Below, in pieces: positions 19,721 through 28,848 of a stretch of DNA of 64,000 nt; within the stretch, counting starts at the first letter, position 1, and each line of letters begins with the position of its first letter. The DNA comes from Solirubrobacter ginsenosidimutans. GTDB taxonomy: Bacteria; Actinomycetota; Thermoleophilia; Solirubrobacterales; Solirubrobacteraceae. Location: contig NZ_JAPDOD010000021.1 in NCBI RefSeq assembly GCF_027587205.1, positions 92,811 to 156,810 on the forward strand, written 5' to 3'. The notes beneath the pieces are model-generated. The model ran no database searches and was not told the origin of the DNA. It was given only the letters and a program-made list of their open reading frames with translations. A program made the position numbers and the translations under genes.

Positions 19721-19723
19721 GAT
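19718..19723 (+). promoter_or_regulatory. -10 element overlapping a stop codon
   Basis: TAAGAT begins with the TAA stop of the WD40 gene and ends 6 nt before the ATG at 19730, so the next gene probably has its own leaderless promoter. Confidence 0.45.
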
Positions 19724-19729
19724 CGCGCC

Positions 19730-20113
19730 ATGCAGCTGGCCAGGGCGCAGGCGATCGTCGAGCACGTGGTCACGAACGCCTCCGGCCCCGTGTCGGTGTT
19801 CGTCGCCGACACCCACGGCGAGCTGGTCGCCGCGGCGACGATGGACGGCGCAGCGCCGGACACGCGGATCAACGCGCAGCGCAAGGCCTACACGGCCGCC
19901 CGCAGCGACGCGACCTCGACGCGCGAGCTTCGCGAGAAGGCGCTCGCCGACCCCGCCGAACGCGCGAGCTTCGACCCCTTCTTCAGCTTCTTCCTCGGTG
20001 GCATCGCCGTCTTCGAGGACGGCCGGCGGATCGGCGCGGTCGGCGTCAGCGGGTTGCCCGGCGAGGTCGACGAGCAGCTGGCGCTCGAGGCGATCGAGCG
20101 CACGGAGGGGTGA
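19730..20113 (+). CDS. GlcG/HbpS-like heme-binding family protein
   Basis: A 127-residue single-domain protein. The pattern of an N-terminal helix (RAQAIVEHVV), a VFVADTHGELVAAATMDGA strand pair, a KAYTAA helix, and the glycine-rich FLGGIAVFEDGRRIGAVGVSG C-terminal part fits the DUF336/HbpS-GlcG family (PF03928). Members bind heme or cobalamin-like cofactors or act as accessory proteins. The start is ATG at 19730 with no ribosome binding site. It follows the WD40 gene by 9 bp but probably has its own promoter. Confidence 0.75.
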   Translation: MQLARAQAIVEHVVTNASGPVSVFVADTHGELVAAATMDGAAPDTRINAQRKAYTAARSDATSTRELREKALADPAERASFDPFFSFFLGGIAVFEDGRRIGAVGVSGLPGEVDEQLALEAIERTEG

Positions 20114-20220
20114 ATACGGCAGTGCCGCCGTGGCAATACGGCAATCCTGCTGATGGCACGGCAACGCGGCATCCGTAGCGTCCTCGGGGTCCAACCTTCC
20201 TCCCCGAAAGGACTCCCGAA

Positions 20221-20505
20221 ATGCCGACCTATCTGATCGAACGCGAGATCCCCGGCGCGTCGCAACTGACCGACGACGAGCTCCGCGGCATCACCGCCAC
20301 GTCCAACGAGGTCGTGTCGTGCCTGGAGCGTCCGTACGAGTGGCGTCACAGCTACGTCGCGGGCGACAAGATCTACTGCGTGCACGACGCCGAGAACGCC
20401 GAGGACGTGCTCGAGCACGCCCGCCGCGGCGGCTTCCCGGCGAACCTGGTGGCCGAGGTCTCGGCCGTCTTCGACAGCACCGGGCCGCGCTCGCTCCCCG
20501 TCTGA
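20221..20505 (+). CDS. DUF4242 family protein
   Basis: A 94-residue protein. The opening YLIEREIPGASQLTDDEL, the central VVSCLERPYEWRHSYVAGDKIYCVHDA and the closing helix fit DUF4242 (PF14026), a small ferredoxin-like fold that includes the nickel-binding SCO4226 of Streptomyces. The E-R and Y-C-V-H-D residues are those usually kept. A GAAAGGAC ribosome binding site lies about 8 nt before the ATG. It is 107 bp after the HbpS-like gene and 20 bp before the LuxR-type regulator, which has its own leaderless promoter. Confidence 0.75.
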   Translation: MPTYLIEREIPGASQLTDDELRGITATSNEVVSCLERPYEWRHSYVAGDKIYCVHDAENAEDVLEHARRGGFPANLVAEVSAVFDSTGPRSLPV

Positions 20506-20513
20506 GCAACCCG

Positions 20514-20519
20514 TAGACT
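20514..20519 (+). promoter_or_regulatory. -10 element for the leaderless LuxR-type regulator
   Basis: TAGACT lies 6 nt before the GTG at 20526, with no ribosome binding site between. Confidence 0.5.
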
Positions 20520-20525
20520 CAGCTC

Positions 20526-23384
20526 GTGCTCATCGGCCGCGAGCGCGAGTTCGAGCGGCTCCGCGCGGTGCTCGCCGACGCGGCCGGCGGGCGTGGCGGC
20601 GTGCTGTTGCTCTCCGGCGAGGCCGGCGTCGGCAAGACGCGGCTGGCCGAGGAGGCACTCGGCGCCGGCGCGCCGCGTCTCGTACGCGGCGCGGCCACGC
20701 CCGCCGGGTCGCCGTACGGCCCGGTCGTGGGTGCGTTCCGCGAGTACCTGCGGGCCGTGCCGGGCGGGCTGGACGACTGCGGGCCCTTGCGCAGCCACCT
20801 CGCCGTGCTGCTCCCCGAGCTGGGCGAGGCGCGCGCGAGCGCCGATCGCGCCACGCTCGTAGAGGCGATCCGCTGCGGGCTCGCCCGGCTCGTCGCGGAT
20901 CGCCCCGCGGCCGTCCTCCTCGATGACCTCCAGTGGTCCGACGAGGCGACGATCGAGCTGCTCGCGGCGCTCGCGACCGCGCTGCGCGAGCTGCCGCTGC
21001 TGGTCGTCGGGGCCTACCGGTCCGACGAGCTCACGCGGTCGCATCCGCTCCGCCGGCTGCGGCACGATCTGCGGCGCGACCGCGCGCTCGCGGAGGTCGA
21101 GCTGGAGCCGCTGAACGAAGCGCAGACCGGACAGCTGATCGCCCAGCTCGCGGGAACGCCGCCGAGCCCGCGCTTGACGCGGCTGCTGCACGACCGCACC
21201 GGCGGCACGCCGTTCTTCGTCGAAGAGCTCACCGCGGCGCTGCTGCACGCGGATCGCCTCACGGCGGGCGCCGGCGGGTTGGAGCTCTCGCTCGATGACG
21301 ACGTCCCACTGCCCGCGACCGTGCGCGACGCCGTGCTCGTGCGCGTCGCGCCGCTCAGCGACGCCGCCCGCGCCGCCGCCGAGACCGCGGCGGTCGCGGG
21401 CGCCCGGCTCGATCTCGGGATCGTCGCCGGGCTCGCCGGCGAGGCGGGCGTGGGCGAGTTGCTGGCGTGCGGGTTGCTGGTCGAGCGCGACGGCGGCACC
21501 GCGGCGTTCCGTCACCCGCTCGTGCGCGACGCGATCTACGAGGACGTGCCGTGGCTGCGCCGCCGTGCGCTGCACCGCGCGATCGCGCAAGAGCTGCAGG
21601 CGACCGGCGGCGACTCCGGCGAGGTCGCCGGCCACTGGCTGGCCGCGCGCGATCCGGGGCGGGCGCTCGCCGCGCTGCGCCAGGCGATCGCCGACCGCGC
21701 GGCGGTCCACGCCTACCGCGATGCCACGCGGCTCGGTCGCCAGGCGTTCGAGATCTGGCCGGAGGGCGAGCAGGGGGCCGAGCGGCTCGCGGCCCTGGAG
21801 CAGCACGCCCACTGCGCCGAGCTGGCCGGCGATCTCACCGAGGCGGCGCGCGCCCAGCGCGAGGTCGTCGCCGCGCGCAGGGCGGCCGGCGCGGGCCGGG
21901 CGCTCGCCGACGCCGAGCGGCGGATGGCATCGATCTACGACCTGCAGGGCGACCGTGAGCGCGCGCTGGCCGCGCGCCGTGTCGCGGCGGAGGCGTTCGC
22001 GGCCAACGCGCTGCCCGGCGAGGCCGCGGCCGAGCGGCTCGTCGTCGCGGGCTACCTGCAATCGGCCGGACAGCACGACGAGGCGACCGCGACGGCGCGC
22101 GCCGCACGCGAGGAGGCGCTGCGCGCCGAGCGGCTGGACCTGCAGGCGCGGGCGATGGGCCTGGAGGGCGTCGCTCAAGCCAAGGGCGGCGCGTTCGCCG
22201 AGGGGATCGCGACGATCCAGGAGGGACTCTCGCTCGCGCTCGAGCGGCAGCTGACGCCGGTCGCCGCCGAGGTCTACCAGCGCCTGGGCACCGCGAAGGA
22301 GATCGCGGGCGACTACACCGGCGCCCGCGACGCGCTCGGCACCGCGCTCGGGCTGTGCGAGGTGTCCGGCGACGGCCTCCAGCACACCTGCCTGAGCTGC
22401 ATGGCGTACGTCCTGCGCGAGCTCGGCGAGTGGGATCAGGCACAGGCGCTCTGCGAAGACCTGATCGCGCCAGGGGCGTTGCCCCAGCAGACGCTGGTCG
22501 CGGACGGCGTCCTCGGCGCGATCGAGGTGTGGCGCGGTCACAGCGCACGGGGCGCGGCGCTCCTCACCCGCTGTCTGGAGACGTCGGCGCGGCTGAACGT
22601 GGTCTCGATGCAATGCGACAGCGCGGCGGCGCTGGCCTGGCTGGCCGCCCGCGAGGGCGATCCGCGCCAGGCGGAGGAGCACTGCCGGACCGTGCTCGCG
22701 CGCTGGGAGCGCAGTCAGGATCACCACTACGCGGTCTGGGGCCTGCGCTGGTCGGCGGGCTGGCTCGCGGGCAACGGTCGCCTCGAGCTGGCCCGGGCCT
22801 GCACCGAGGCGCTGTCGTCGATCGTGGCGTCTTCCGCGTATCCGGACGCGATGGCGGCGCTCGCCTGCGCGATCGCCGAGACCGCGCTCGCCGAGGGCGA
22901 CGCGGATGCCGCGGCCGGGCAGTTCGCCCGCGCCGCCGAGCTGCACGCGGGGCTGAACATCCCCTTCGAGCGCGCTCAGATCCTGGTCCGCTCGGCCGCG
23001 GCGCTCGCGGCGACCGGCGACCGCGACGCCGCGCTCGACCAGCTCGTCGAGGCCCACCGGACCGCGAGCGCGCTGGGCGCCCGGTCATTGGCGGCGGAGG
23101 CGGCCTCGGCGGTCGCCGCGCTCGGGGTGTCGGTGATCGACCACCTCGGCCGCCGCGCCGCCGCCGACCACGAGTCCGCGGGCCTGTCGCGGCGCGAGGT
23201 CGAGGTGGTGCGCCTGGTGGCCCAGGGTCTCACCAACCGCGAGATCGCCGCGCGACTCGTCCTGAGCACGCGCACCGTCGACATGCACGTCCGCAACATC
23301 CTCTCCAAGCTGCGCAGCCGCACCCGCACCGAGGCCGCCGCCCGAGCCGCCGACCTCGGCCTGCTCGACACTGTGTCATCATAA
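20526..23384 (+). CDS. Large ATP-binding LuxR family (LAL) regulator
   Basis: A 952-residue regulator. The AAA ATPase starts at once, with Walker A GEAGVGKT at residues 31-38 and a Walker B-like AVLLDDLQWSDEA near 130-142. A long tetratricopeptide-like alanine-rich helical region fills about 350-880. The C-terminal LuxR helix-turn-helix is clear (about 886-945: SRREVEVVRLVAQGLTNREI, then LSTRTVDMHVRNILSKL). Such MalT/LAL proteins bind an inducer through the repeats and activate transcription when ATP is bound. It starts with GTG. Targets may include the cupin gene 39 bp downstream, but that is inference. Confidence 0.92.
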   Translation: MLIGREREFERLRAVLADAAGGRGGVLLLSGEAGVGKTRLAEEALGAGAPRLVRGAATPAGSPYGPVVGAFREYLRAVPGGLDDCGPLRSHLAVLLPELGEARASADRATLVEAIRCGLARLVADRPAAVLLDDLQWSDEATIELLAALATALRELPLLVVGAYRSDELTRSHPLRRLRHDLRRDRALAEVELEPLNEAQTGQLIAQLAGTPPSPRLTRLLHDRTGGTPFFVEELTAALLHADRLTAGAGGLELSLDDDVPLPATVRDAVLVRVAPLSDAARAAAETAAVAGARLDLGIVAGLAGEAGVGELLACGLLVERDGGTAAFRHPLVRDAIYEDVPWLRRRALHRAIAQELQATGGDSGEVAGHWLAARDPGRALAALRQAIADRAAVHAYRDATRLGRQAFEIWPEGEQGAERLAALEQHAHCAELAGDLTEAARAQREVVAARRAAGAGRALADAERRMASIYDLQGDRERALAARRVAAEAFAANALPGEAAAERLVVAGYLQSAGQHDEATATARAAREEALRAERLDLQARAMGLEGVAQAKGGAFAEGIATIQEGLSLALERQLTPVAAEVYQRLGTAKEIAGDYTGARDALGTALGLCEVSGDGLQHTCLSCMAYVLRELGEWDQAQALCEDLIAPGALPQQTLVADGVLGAIEVWRGHSARGAALLTRCLETSARLNVVSMQCDSAAALAWLAAREGDPRQAEEHCRTVLARWERSQDHHYAVWGLRWSAGWLAGNGRLELARACTEALSSIVASSAYPDAMAALACAIAETALAEGDADAAAGQFARAAELHAGLNIPFERAQILVRSAAALAATGDRDAALDQLVEAHRTASALGARSLAAEAASAVAALGVSVIDHLGRRAAADHESAGLSRREVEVVRLVAQGLTNREIAARLVLSTRTVDMHVRNILSKLRSRTRTEAAARAADLGLLDTVSS

Positions 23385-23406
23385 GCGGACGATTTCATCC
23401 GTTTAT
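23381..23406. promoter_or_regulatory. Dyad before the cupin gene, possible TetR operator
   Basis: ATAAGCGGA (23381-23389) and TCCGTTTAT (23398-23406) are inverted repeats with one mismatch and an 8-bp spacer. The site overlaps the LuxR-type gene stop and lies just before the cupin-TetR unit, so it may be the operator of the TetR protein. Confidence 0.4.
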
Positions 23407-23423
23407 TCGCTGAGGAGGACCAC

Positions 23424-23933
23424 TTGTCCCAACTCGCACCCGATGACGGACGCCGGGCGATGGCGTTCGCCGACCCCGACGATCCGTCACTCACGCACCT
23501 CGCGGTCGTCGGTGACACCTACACCATCCTGCTGTCCGGCGAGGACACGGACGGGCGCTACGCGCTGATCGACATGCTGATCCCCGCCGGCGGCGGCCCA
23601 CCGCCGCACCGGCATGCGTTCGAGGAGATGTTCCACGTCCTCGAGGGCGCCGTCGAGGTCACCGTCCGCGATGTCACGAGCACCGCGCGGGCCGGGGAGA
23701 CGGTGAACATCCCCGCCAATGCCCCGCACGCGTTCCGCAACCCGACCGAGCGGACGATCCGGATGCTGTGCATGGTCTCGCCCGCCGGCCTGGAGCGCTA
23801 CTTCGCCGAGTTCGGGGACCGCGTGGCAACGCGGACTTCGGCGCCGCCTGAGCTGTCGGAGCGCGAACGCGCGGAGCGCATGCAGCGCGCGGTCGCGTCC
23901 GCGGAGCACTACGGCATGGAGATCCTGCTCTGA
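23424..23933 (+). CDS. Cupin domain protein
   Basis: A 169-residue small cupin. Cupin motif 1 reads GGGPPPHRHAFEEMFHVLEG, with H-x-H, E and a later H (NAPHAFRN) as metal ligands. The C-terminal tail is helical and charged. The start is TTG at 23424, preceded by GAGGAGG at 23412-23418. It overlaps nothing but is followed within 20 bp by the TetR gene, so the two are probably one transcript. Likely a small-molecule dioxygenase, isomerase or sensor; the substrate is unknown. Confidence 0.8.
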   Translation: MSQLAPDDGRRAMAFADPDDPSLTHLAVVGDTYTILLSGEDTDGRYALIDMLIPAGGGPPPHRHAFEEMFHVLEGAVEVTVRDVTSTARAGETVNIPANAPHAFRNPTERTIRMLCMVSPAGLERYFAEFGDRVATRTSAPPELSERERAERMQRAVASAEHYGMEILL

Positions 23934-23950
23934 AGCGACGGCGCGACGCC

Positions 23951-24478
23951 GTGGCGAATCGCGAGCGCCTGCTCGACGTCGCGATGACCGCCGTGCTGCG
24001 CGACGGGGAGAAGATCCCGATGGCCACGATCGCCGCCGAGGCGGGTGTCGGCGTCGGCACGCTCTACCGGCACTTCCCGACGCGCGAGCTGCTGCTCGCC
24101 GCGCTCGTCGAGCGCTCCTTCGCGCTCGTGCTGGAGAACGCGCGCCACGCTGCCGCGCTCGACGGCACCGCCCTCGCCGCCGTCCGCGAGTTCATGCACC
24201 GCGCGCTCCGCGACCGCGACCGCTTCGTCCTGCCGCTGCACGGCGGCCCGCCCACGTTGAACGCCGAGATCGCGGCGTTGCGCGCCGAGGTCCGTGTCGT
24301 GCTGCAGACGATCCTCGATCGCGGCGTCGCCGCCGGCGAGGTGCGCGACGACGTCACCCCGATCGACATCATCGTCGCGGCCGCCTTGCTCTCACGGCCG
24401 CTGCCCAATGTCGAGCGATGGGATGACATCGCCGCGCGCCAGATCGAACTGTTCCTCGCGGGGATCAGCCGGCGGTGA
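23951..24478 (+). CDS. TetR family regulator
   Basis: A 175-residue repressor with an N-terminal helix-turn-helix (IAAEAGVGVGTLYRHFPTRE) at about residues 27-46 and a C-terminal ligand domain of the kind seen in TetR proteins with the C-terminal SbtR-like fold (PLHGGPPTLNAEIAALRAEV). GTG at 23951 is used; the frame is open to CTG at 23930, giving KRRRDA before it, which looks like natural TetR sequence. The 3' end overlaps the convergent Ig-repeat gene by 14 bp. Probably autoregulates the cupin-TetR unit. Confidence 0.85.
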   Translation: MANRERLLDVAMTAVLRDGEKIPMATIAAEAGVGVGTLYRHFPTRELLLAALVERSFALVLENARHAAALDGTALAAVREFMHRALRDRDRFVLPLHGGPPTLNAEIAALRAEVRVVLQTILDRGVAAGEVRDDVTPIDIIVAAALLSRPLPNVERWDDIAARQIELFLAGISRR

Positions 24479-25769
24479 CGCGGACCGCGCGAGCCTTGAC
24501 CGCCGCGATGGTCGCGGTTCCCGCGAACGCCGCCGTGATCGAGATCGAACCCTTCCGTGGTGCCGTCAGCGTCGTCTTGAACTGGCATGCCGAGTTGAGG
24601 CTCACGGTCTTGCGAGCGACGCGCTTGGCCTTGAGCTTGGCGTCGATCGTCACCTTGCCTCCGCAGCCTTCGGCCTTCGCGACCGTGCTCGGCAACTGCA
24701 GCGTGCCCGAGACCGTGAAGCGGTACGGCGCCTGCCTGTCGCGCTTGGGAGCGACCTTGATCGAGAGCGCGCGTGGCGCAGCCGGCCTCGTCGACGCCGG
24801 AGTGGTGGTGAGCGGGGTGACGGTCTCGTCGAGCGCCGCGTCGGAGGCGAGGAAGTCGTCGTCACCGGTGAAGTGCGCCGTGACGTGGTGAACACCCGCG
24901 GTCGCGAACGTCCGCGTGAAGCCGACCGTGCTCCCGTCGCCGTCCAGCGTGATCGCGCCTGGCACGGCTTGGCCGTCGACGGCGGAGGAGAGGACGCCGC
25001 TCGGCCACCAGTTGCTCGGGTCGAGCGAGTTCACGAACAGGCTGAACGCGACAGGCTGGCCGATCACGACGGGGTTGGGCGATGCCGTGAGCGCGATCAC
25101 CGTACCCGCCTGGTTCACGGACACGCTCGCACTGCCGGAGCTGGTGGTGTAGTTGCCGTCGCCCGGGTACACGGCGACGAGCGTGAACGCGAACGCGGGG
25201 AGCTCGACGACGCGGCGCGAGACACCGTTGTCGAGGGCGGCGTCGCCGAGTCGCACGCCGTTGACGAAGTACGACACGGACCCTGTCGGGGGCCCGAGCG
25301 GATTCGCCGGCCCCACCGTGGTCTGGATCGCGATGTCCTGCCCTGCCACACCGGTCGTATCGGGCGTGACCCGCAGGAGTGTGGTCGTGGTGGCCTGGAT
25401 GACCGTCAGCGACGTCGAGCCGTCGCTGCCGAGGAAGCCGGGCGCCGGGAGGTACTTGGCGAGGACGGGATGCGTCCCGGTGCGCAGCGCCCCGGTCTGG
25501 AGCTGCGCGGAGTGGCCGGACAGCGCGACCGGGCTGCCGATCGGCGCGCCGTCGAGCGAGAACTGGACCGAGCCGAGCGGCACGGCGGCCGGCGTCGTGG
25601 TGTCATCGACGGTGGCGGTCAGGGTGGCCGTCTGCCCGTGAGCCGGCTGCGTCGCCGGCGTGGTGACCGTCGTCGTGGTCTGGTCGTCGGCGGCCGCGAC
25701 GGCGGGCGCGCCGAAGAGAGCGAGCGCGGCGACGATCCACGCGGCCGCGCCAACCTGCGAGAGGTGCAT
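24465..25769 (-). CDS. Secreted Ig-like repeat protein
   Basis: A 434-residue protein with a signal peptide (MHLSQVGAAAWIVAALALFGAPAVAAA) and three bacterial Ig-like (Big_3_5 type) domains at about 30-120, 125-215 and 220-310. Each has the marks of this family: TTTTV at the start, GSVQF or GSVSYFV in the middle, and a G-x-H/Y ending strand. A threonine/proline linker leads to a final beta domain with two cysteines (GCGG and NSAC). Probably an extracellular or wall-associated adhesin-like protein. ATG at 25769 gives the best signal peptide. Confidence 0.8.
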   Translation of the reverse strand: MHLSQVGAAAWIVAALALFGAPAVAAADDQTTTTVTTPATQPAHGQTATLTATVDDTTTPAAVPLGSVQFSLDGAPIGSPVALSGHSAQLQTGALRTGTHPVLAKYLPAPGFLGSDGSTSLTVIQATTTTLLRVTPDTTGVAGQDIAIQTTVGPANPLGPPTGSVSYFVNGVRLGDAALDNGVSRRVVELPAFAFTLVAVYPGDGNYTTSSGSASVSVNQAGTVIALTASPNPVVIGQPVAFSLFVNSLDPSNWWPSGVLSSAVDGQAVPGAITLDGDGSTVGFTRTFATAGVHHVTAHFTGDDDFLASDAALDETVTPLTTTPASTRPAAPRALSIKVAPKRDRQAPYRFTVSGTLQLPSTVAKAEGCGGKVTIDAKLKAKRVARKTVSLNSACQFKTTLTAPRKGSISITAAFAGTATIAAVKARAVRVTAG

Positions 25770-25989
25770 GGTTGACCTCACTACTCGTTGAGTTGACGCC
25801 CGCGACGCTATGCCCGGGCGCAGGACACGGCATCGGGCGAACACCCGAACTTCCCGCGCTCGGACGCCCTATATCACCGGGCTCATCCGGGAGGAGGAGC
25901 GGGGGCGCCGGAATCTCGGCCTTGCGGAGGAGGGCCGACGGTGCCCCGGTCCGACGACAGGCCCGGTGCGCGGCCGGAGACTCGTGGGC

Positions 25990-27783
25990 ATGCCCCGAAT
26001 TCGACTCACCGTGGCCGCGCTACTGCTCGGCGGCCTCGCGTTCAGCGCCGCCGCGCAGGCCGACACCGCGTGTCCGGATGGTGCCCGCTGCGCGCACCTC
26101 ACCGTGCCGCTCGACCGCAGCGACCTCAGCCAGGGGACGATCGACGTCGCCTATGCGCTCCTGCCCCGCACCGATACGAGCCGCCCCGCGCTCGGGACGA
26201 TCGTCCCGAATCCCGGCGGCCCGGGGCAATCCACGATCGCCAGTGCGGGGCTGTACACGGGGGCGCTGACGCCGCTGCGCAAGCGACGTGACCTGTTGCT
26301 GATCGATCCTCGCGGCACGGGGCAGTCGGGCGCGCTGCCGTGCCCGAGCCTCGCCGCGCGCGACCCGCTGTCACTCGACTACGCCGGGGTGCAGGCGGTG
26401 TGCGCGGCGGACACCGGTCCGCGTGCACGCTTCTATGGCTCGGCCGCCGTCGCCGATGACATCGACGCCGTGCGCGCGTCGCTCGGCGTCGACAAGCTCG
26501 ACCTCTGGGGCGACTCCTACGGCACCTACCTGATGCCGGTCTACGCCGCACGCCATCCGCAGCACGTGCGCTCGATCGTCCTCGACGGGGCGTACCCGAT
26601 CGCCTTCGACCCGTGGGGTCGCGACGTCCTGCGCGGCACGCGCCGGGTCATCGGGCTCGTGTGTGAGCGCACGCGGCGCTGCTCGGGGCCGCGCGTGCTC
26701 GAGCAGATCGAGCAGCTCGCGCGGCGCCTGCGCCGCCACCCGGTGCACTTCAGCGCCGAGAGCCCGATCGGGCGCGTGCCGCTGAGCATCGGCGAGCGCG
26801 AGCTCGCCAACGTCGTCTATGGCGGCGGCCACCCCGAGGTGTACGGCTTGCTGCCCGCCGCCGTCGCCGCCGCGCTCGACCACGACTACGCGCCGCTGCA
26901 GCGGATGGTGGCGGTCGACCGGATCGGCCAGGCCGGCTCGCTGCTGCTCGACCCCTCCGTGGTCAGCTTCGGCGGCCAGACGGCGACCACGTGCCATGAC
27001 TACCCGCGTCCGTTCAGCCTCGCCGCCACCCCCGCCGAGCGGCGCGCCGCGTATGACACCGCTCTCGCCGCGCTCGACCCGGCGCAGTTCGCGCCGTTCT
27101 CACCGGACGCGTGGCTGAGCACCGGCATCGAGGGCGGCCCGAAGTGCCTGGACGCGATCGCCGACCCGACCGCCGGCTCGCCCGTGCAGGGCCTGGCGAT
27201 GCCCGACGTGCCCGTGCTGGTCCAGTCCGGCGACCTCGACACCAACACGCCGATCGAGCAGGGACGGCTCGCGGCCGCCCAGTTCGCCCACCCGATCAGA
27301 GGCATCGTCGCCAACGCCGGGCACACGCCGGACCTGCAGCCCTGCGGCGTGGCCATGGCGATCGACTTCATCGAGCACCTGACGACCGACCCGGACCGCT
27401 GCCGGCACGCCGGCCGGCCGCCCGTGGTCGCCGGCCGCCCAGCGCGGCGGGCCGCGGAGCTCGCGTCCGGGCCGGTGCGGCGCGCGGTCGCCGTCGCGGT
27501 GGCGACGCTCGCCGACGCGCGGACGGCCGCCACGTACAGCGGCATGACGGGTTCGCTCGACGCCCTCCGCGGCGGGACCTACGTCGTGAGCGAGAAGCGG
27601 GTGCGCTTCGCCGGCGCCCGCGTGGTGAGCGACGCCAGGGCCGACGGCACGTTCGCGGTCGGCACCGGGATCGCGCGGCTGCGGTTGCGCGGTCCAGGCG
27701 TGCCACACGCCGTGCTCACGCTCACCGCCACGCGGGCCACCGGGACCGTGGCGGGCCGCCGCGTCGCGGTTCGCCTCCCGTAG
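25990..27783 (+). CDS. Secreted alpha/beta hydrolase, TAP-like (peptidase S33 family)
   Basis: A 597-residue secreted hydrolase. The signal peptide (about residues 1-25) is followed by an alpha/beta hydrolase fold with oxyanion segment NPGGPGQS, nucleophile elbow GDSYG (S176), acid D415 (SGDLDTNTP) and H445 (NAGHTPD), matching TAP-like secreted tripeptidyl aminopeptidases of actinobacteria (S33 family). The final 130 residues form a beta-rich extra domain (SGMTGSLDALRGGTYVVSEK). The start at ATG 25990 puts the signal peptide first; the frame is open further upstream. Likely takes up or recycles peptides outside the cell. Confidence 0.88.
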   Translation: MPRIRLTVAALLLGGLAFSAAAQADTACPDGARCAHLTVPLDRSDLSQGTIDVAYALLPRTDTSRPALGTIVPNPGGPGQSTIASAGLYTGALTPLRKRRDLLLIDPRGTGQSGALPCPSLAARDPLSLDYAGVQAVCAADTGPRARFYGSAAVADDIDAVRASLGVDKLDLWGDSYGTYLMPVYAARHPQHVRSIVLDGAYPIAFDPWGRDVLRGTRRVIGLVCERTRRCSGPRVLEQIEQLARRLRRHPVHFSAESPIGRVPLSIGERELANVVYGGGHPEVYGLLPAAVAAALDHDYAPLQRMVAVDRIGQAGSLLLDPSVVSFGGQTATTCHDYPRPFSLAATPAERRAAYDTALAALDPAQFAPFSPDAWLSTGIEGGPKCLDAIADPTAGSPVQGLAMPDVPVLVQSGDLDTNTPIEQGRLAAAQFAHPIRGIVANAGHTPDLQPCGVAMAIDFIEHLTTDPDRCRHAGRPPVVAGRPARRAAELASGPVRRAVAVAVATLADARTAATYSGMTGSLDALRGGTYVVSEKRVRFAGARVVSDARADGTFAVGTGIARLRLRGPGVPHAVLTLTATRATGTVAGRRVAVRLP

Positions 27784-27827
27784 TCGCGTCCGATTGGCGC
27801 GCCGGGCGGCTACGTTCGGCGCAACCC

Positions 27828-28325
27828 ATGCAGCTGCGAACCTTCATCACCACCACATCCGCCGTCGCCGCGCTCGTCGCGCCGGCGGCGGCGCAGGCAC
27901 AGGCCGGCGGCGACACGGGCGTCGGCGGCGACGTCCACAGCTTCATGGAGCTGTCGCTCACGCAGCCGGCCCAGGGGTTTGCCGCGTTCGCGCGGGCGAA
28001 GTCCTATGAGATGTCGATCGTCGCGCGGGCGACCGCGACCGACGCCCCGAGCTCGCTGTCGATCGCCGACGGTGACGTCGTCAGCGGGTCCAAGGCCGGG
28101 CACCTCACGATCGGCGCCAAGCGCCTCTCCGCGCCGCTCGAGGCCGCGGTCGGGAAGGGAGCCTTCATGCCGCTCGGCAGCTCCGTCGACCCGCTGCTGG
28201 TGCGGTGGTCGAGCATCACGGCCCGCGCCACGGCGACGGTCAAGCTGCGCCAGCGGGTCACGGCCAAGCGCACCGGCAGCTACCGCAAGCTCGTCCTGGT
28301 CACGCTGTCGAGCGAAACGCCCTAG
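27828..28325 (+). CDS. Small secreted protein made of the recurring C-terminal beta domain
   Basis: A 165-residue protein with a signal peptide (residues 1-25). The mature part matches the C-terminal domains of the LmbE-like gene (34179-37715) and the NHL gene (46365-48656): an opening ELSLTQP, then ATATDAPSSLSIADGD, a GHL segment, a central W and a closing S-E-T-P strand where the others have TLTFTLSTTTP. Here the domain stands alone. TACGTT before the ATG could be a leaderless -10. Possibly extracellular; function unknown. Confidence 0.75.
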   Translation: MQLRTFITTTSAVAALVAPAAAQAQAGGDTGVGGDVHSFMELSLTQPAQGFAAFARAKSYEMSIVARATATDAPSSLSIADGDVVSGSKAGHLTIGAKRLSAPLEAAVGKGAFMPLGSSVDPLLVRWSSITARATATVKLRQRVTAKRTGSYRKLVLVTLSSETP

Positions 28326-28368
28326 ACTCGGCCGCGTTGGGCGGCCCGAGCAGCGGGGGACGTGAAGC

Positions 28369-28848
28369 GTGACGACCGAGATCGCGCGGTTCATGCGCAG
28401 GCTCGAGACGCTGTGGGATGAGCACGTGGCGGCGCTCTTGGAACGCCGTGACGTCGACGCGGCGATGCGCGACATGACGGCGGCCCCATCCGTCCGGCAC
28501 CTCCCCACGATGACCGGCGCCGACGGCCGATCGGCGGTCGATCGCTTCTACCGCGAAGCGCTGCTGCCGCATCTGCCCGGCGAGCTCGGGTTGACTCGGC
28601 GCTCACGGACCGTGGATCGCTTCCACCTCGTCGACGAGCTCACGGTCTCGTTCCTGCACGACTGCGAGCTGGCTTGGCTGCTCCCGGGAATCGGGCCCAC
28701 CGGGCGCCGCGCGTCCGTGGCCGCGATCGTCATCGTCGACTTCGAACGCGGCGCCATCGCGTCCCAGCGGACGCTGTGGGACGGCGCCTCGCTGGCGACG
28801 CAACTGGGCGTGGGGATCAATGGCGATCCTGTTCGTGACCGGGGTTGA
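28369..28848 (+). CDS. SnoaL-like / ester-cyclase-like protein
   Basis: A 159-residue protein with the pattern of the NTF2-like (SnoaL) fold: an N-terminal helix (FMRRLETLWDEHVAALLERR), FYREALLPHLPGEL, and beta strands with DRFHLVDELTVSFLHD. Start GTG at 28369 after GGGGACGT. It overlaps the next gene by 29 bp, which suggests co-expression. A -10-like TAGACT is at 28323-28328. Fold is likely; reaction unknown. Confidence 0.65.
   Translation: MTTEIARFMRRLETLWDEHVAALLERRDVDAAMRDMTAAPSVRHLPTMTGADGRSAVDRFYREALLPHLPGELGLTRRSRTVDRFHLVDELTVSFLHDCELAWLLPGIGPTGRRASVAAIVIVDFERGAIASQRTLWDGASLATQLGVGINGDPVRDRG

Noticed and set aside
20373..23057. An 894-codon minus-strand open frame opposite the LuxR-type regulator
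   Set aside because: Same reason: antisense to a protein with ATPase and LuxR domains, no start signal or domain.
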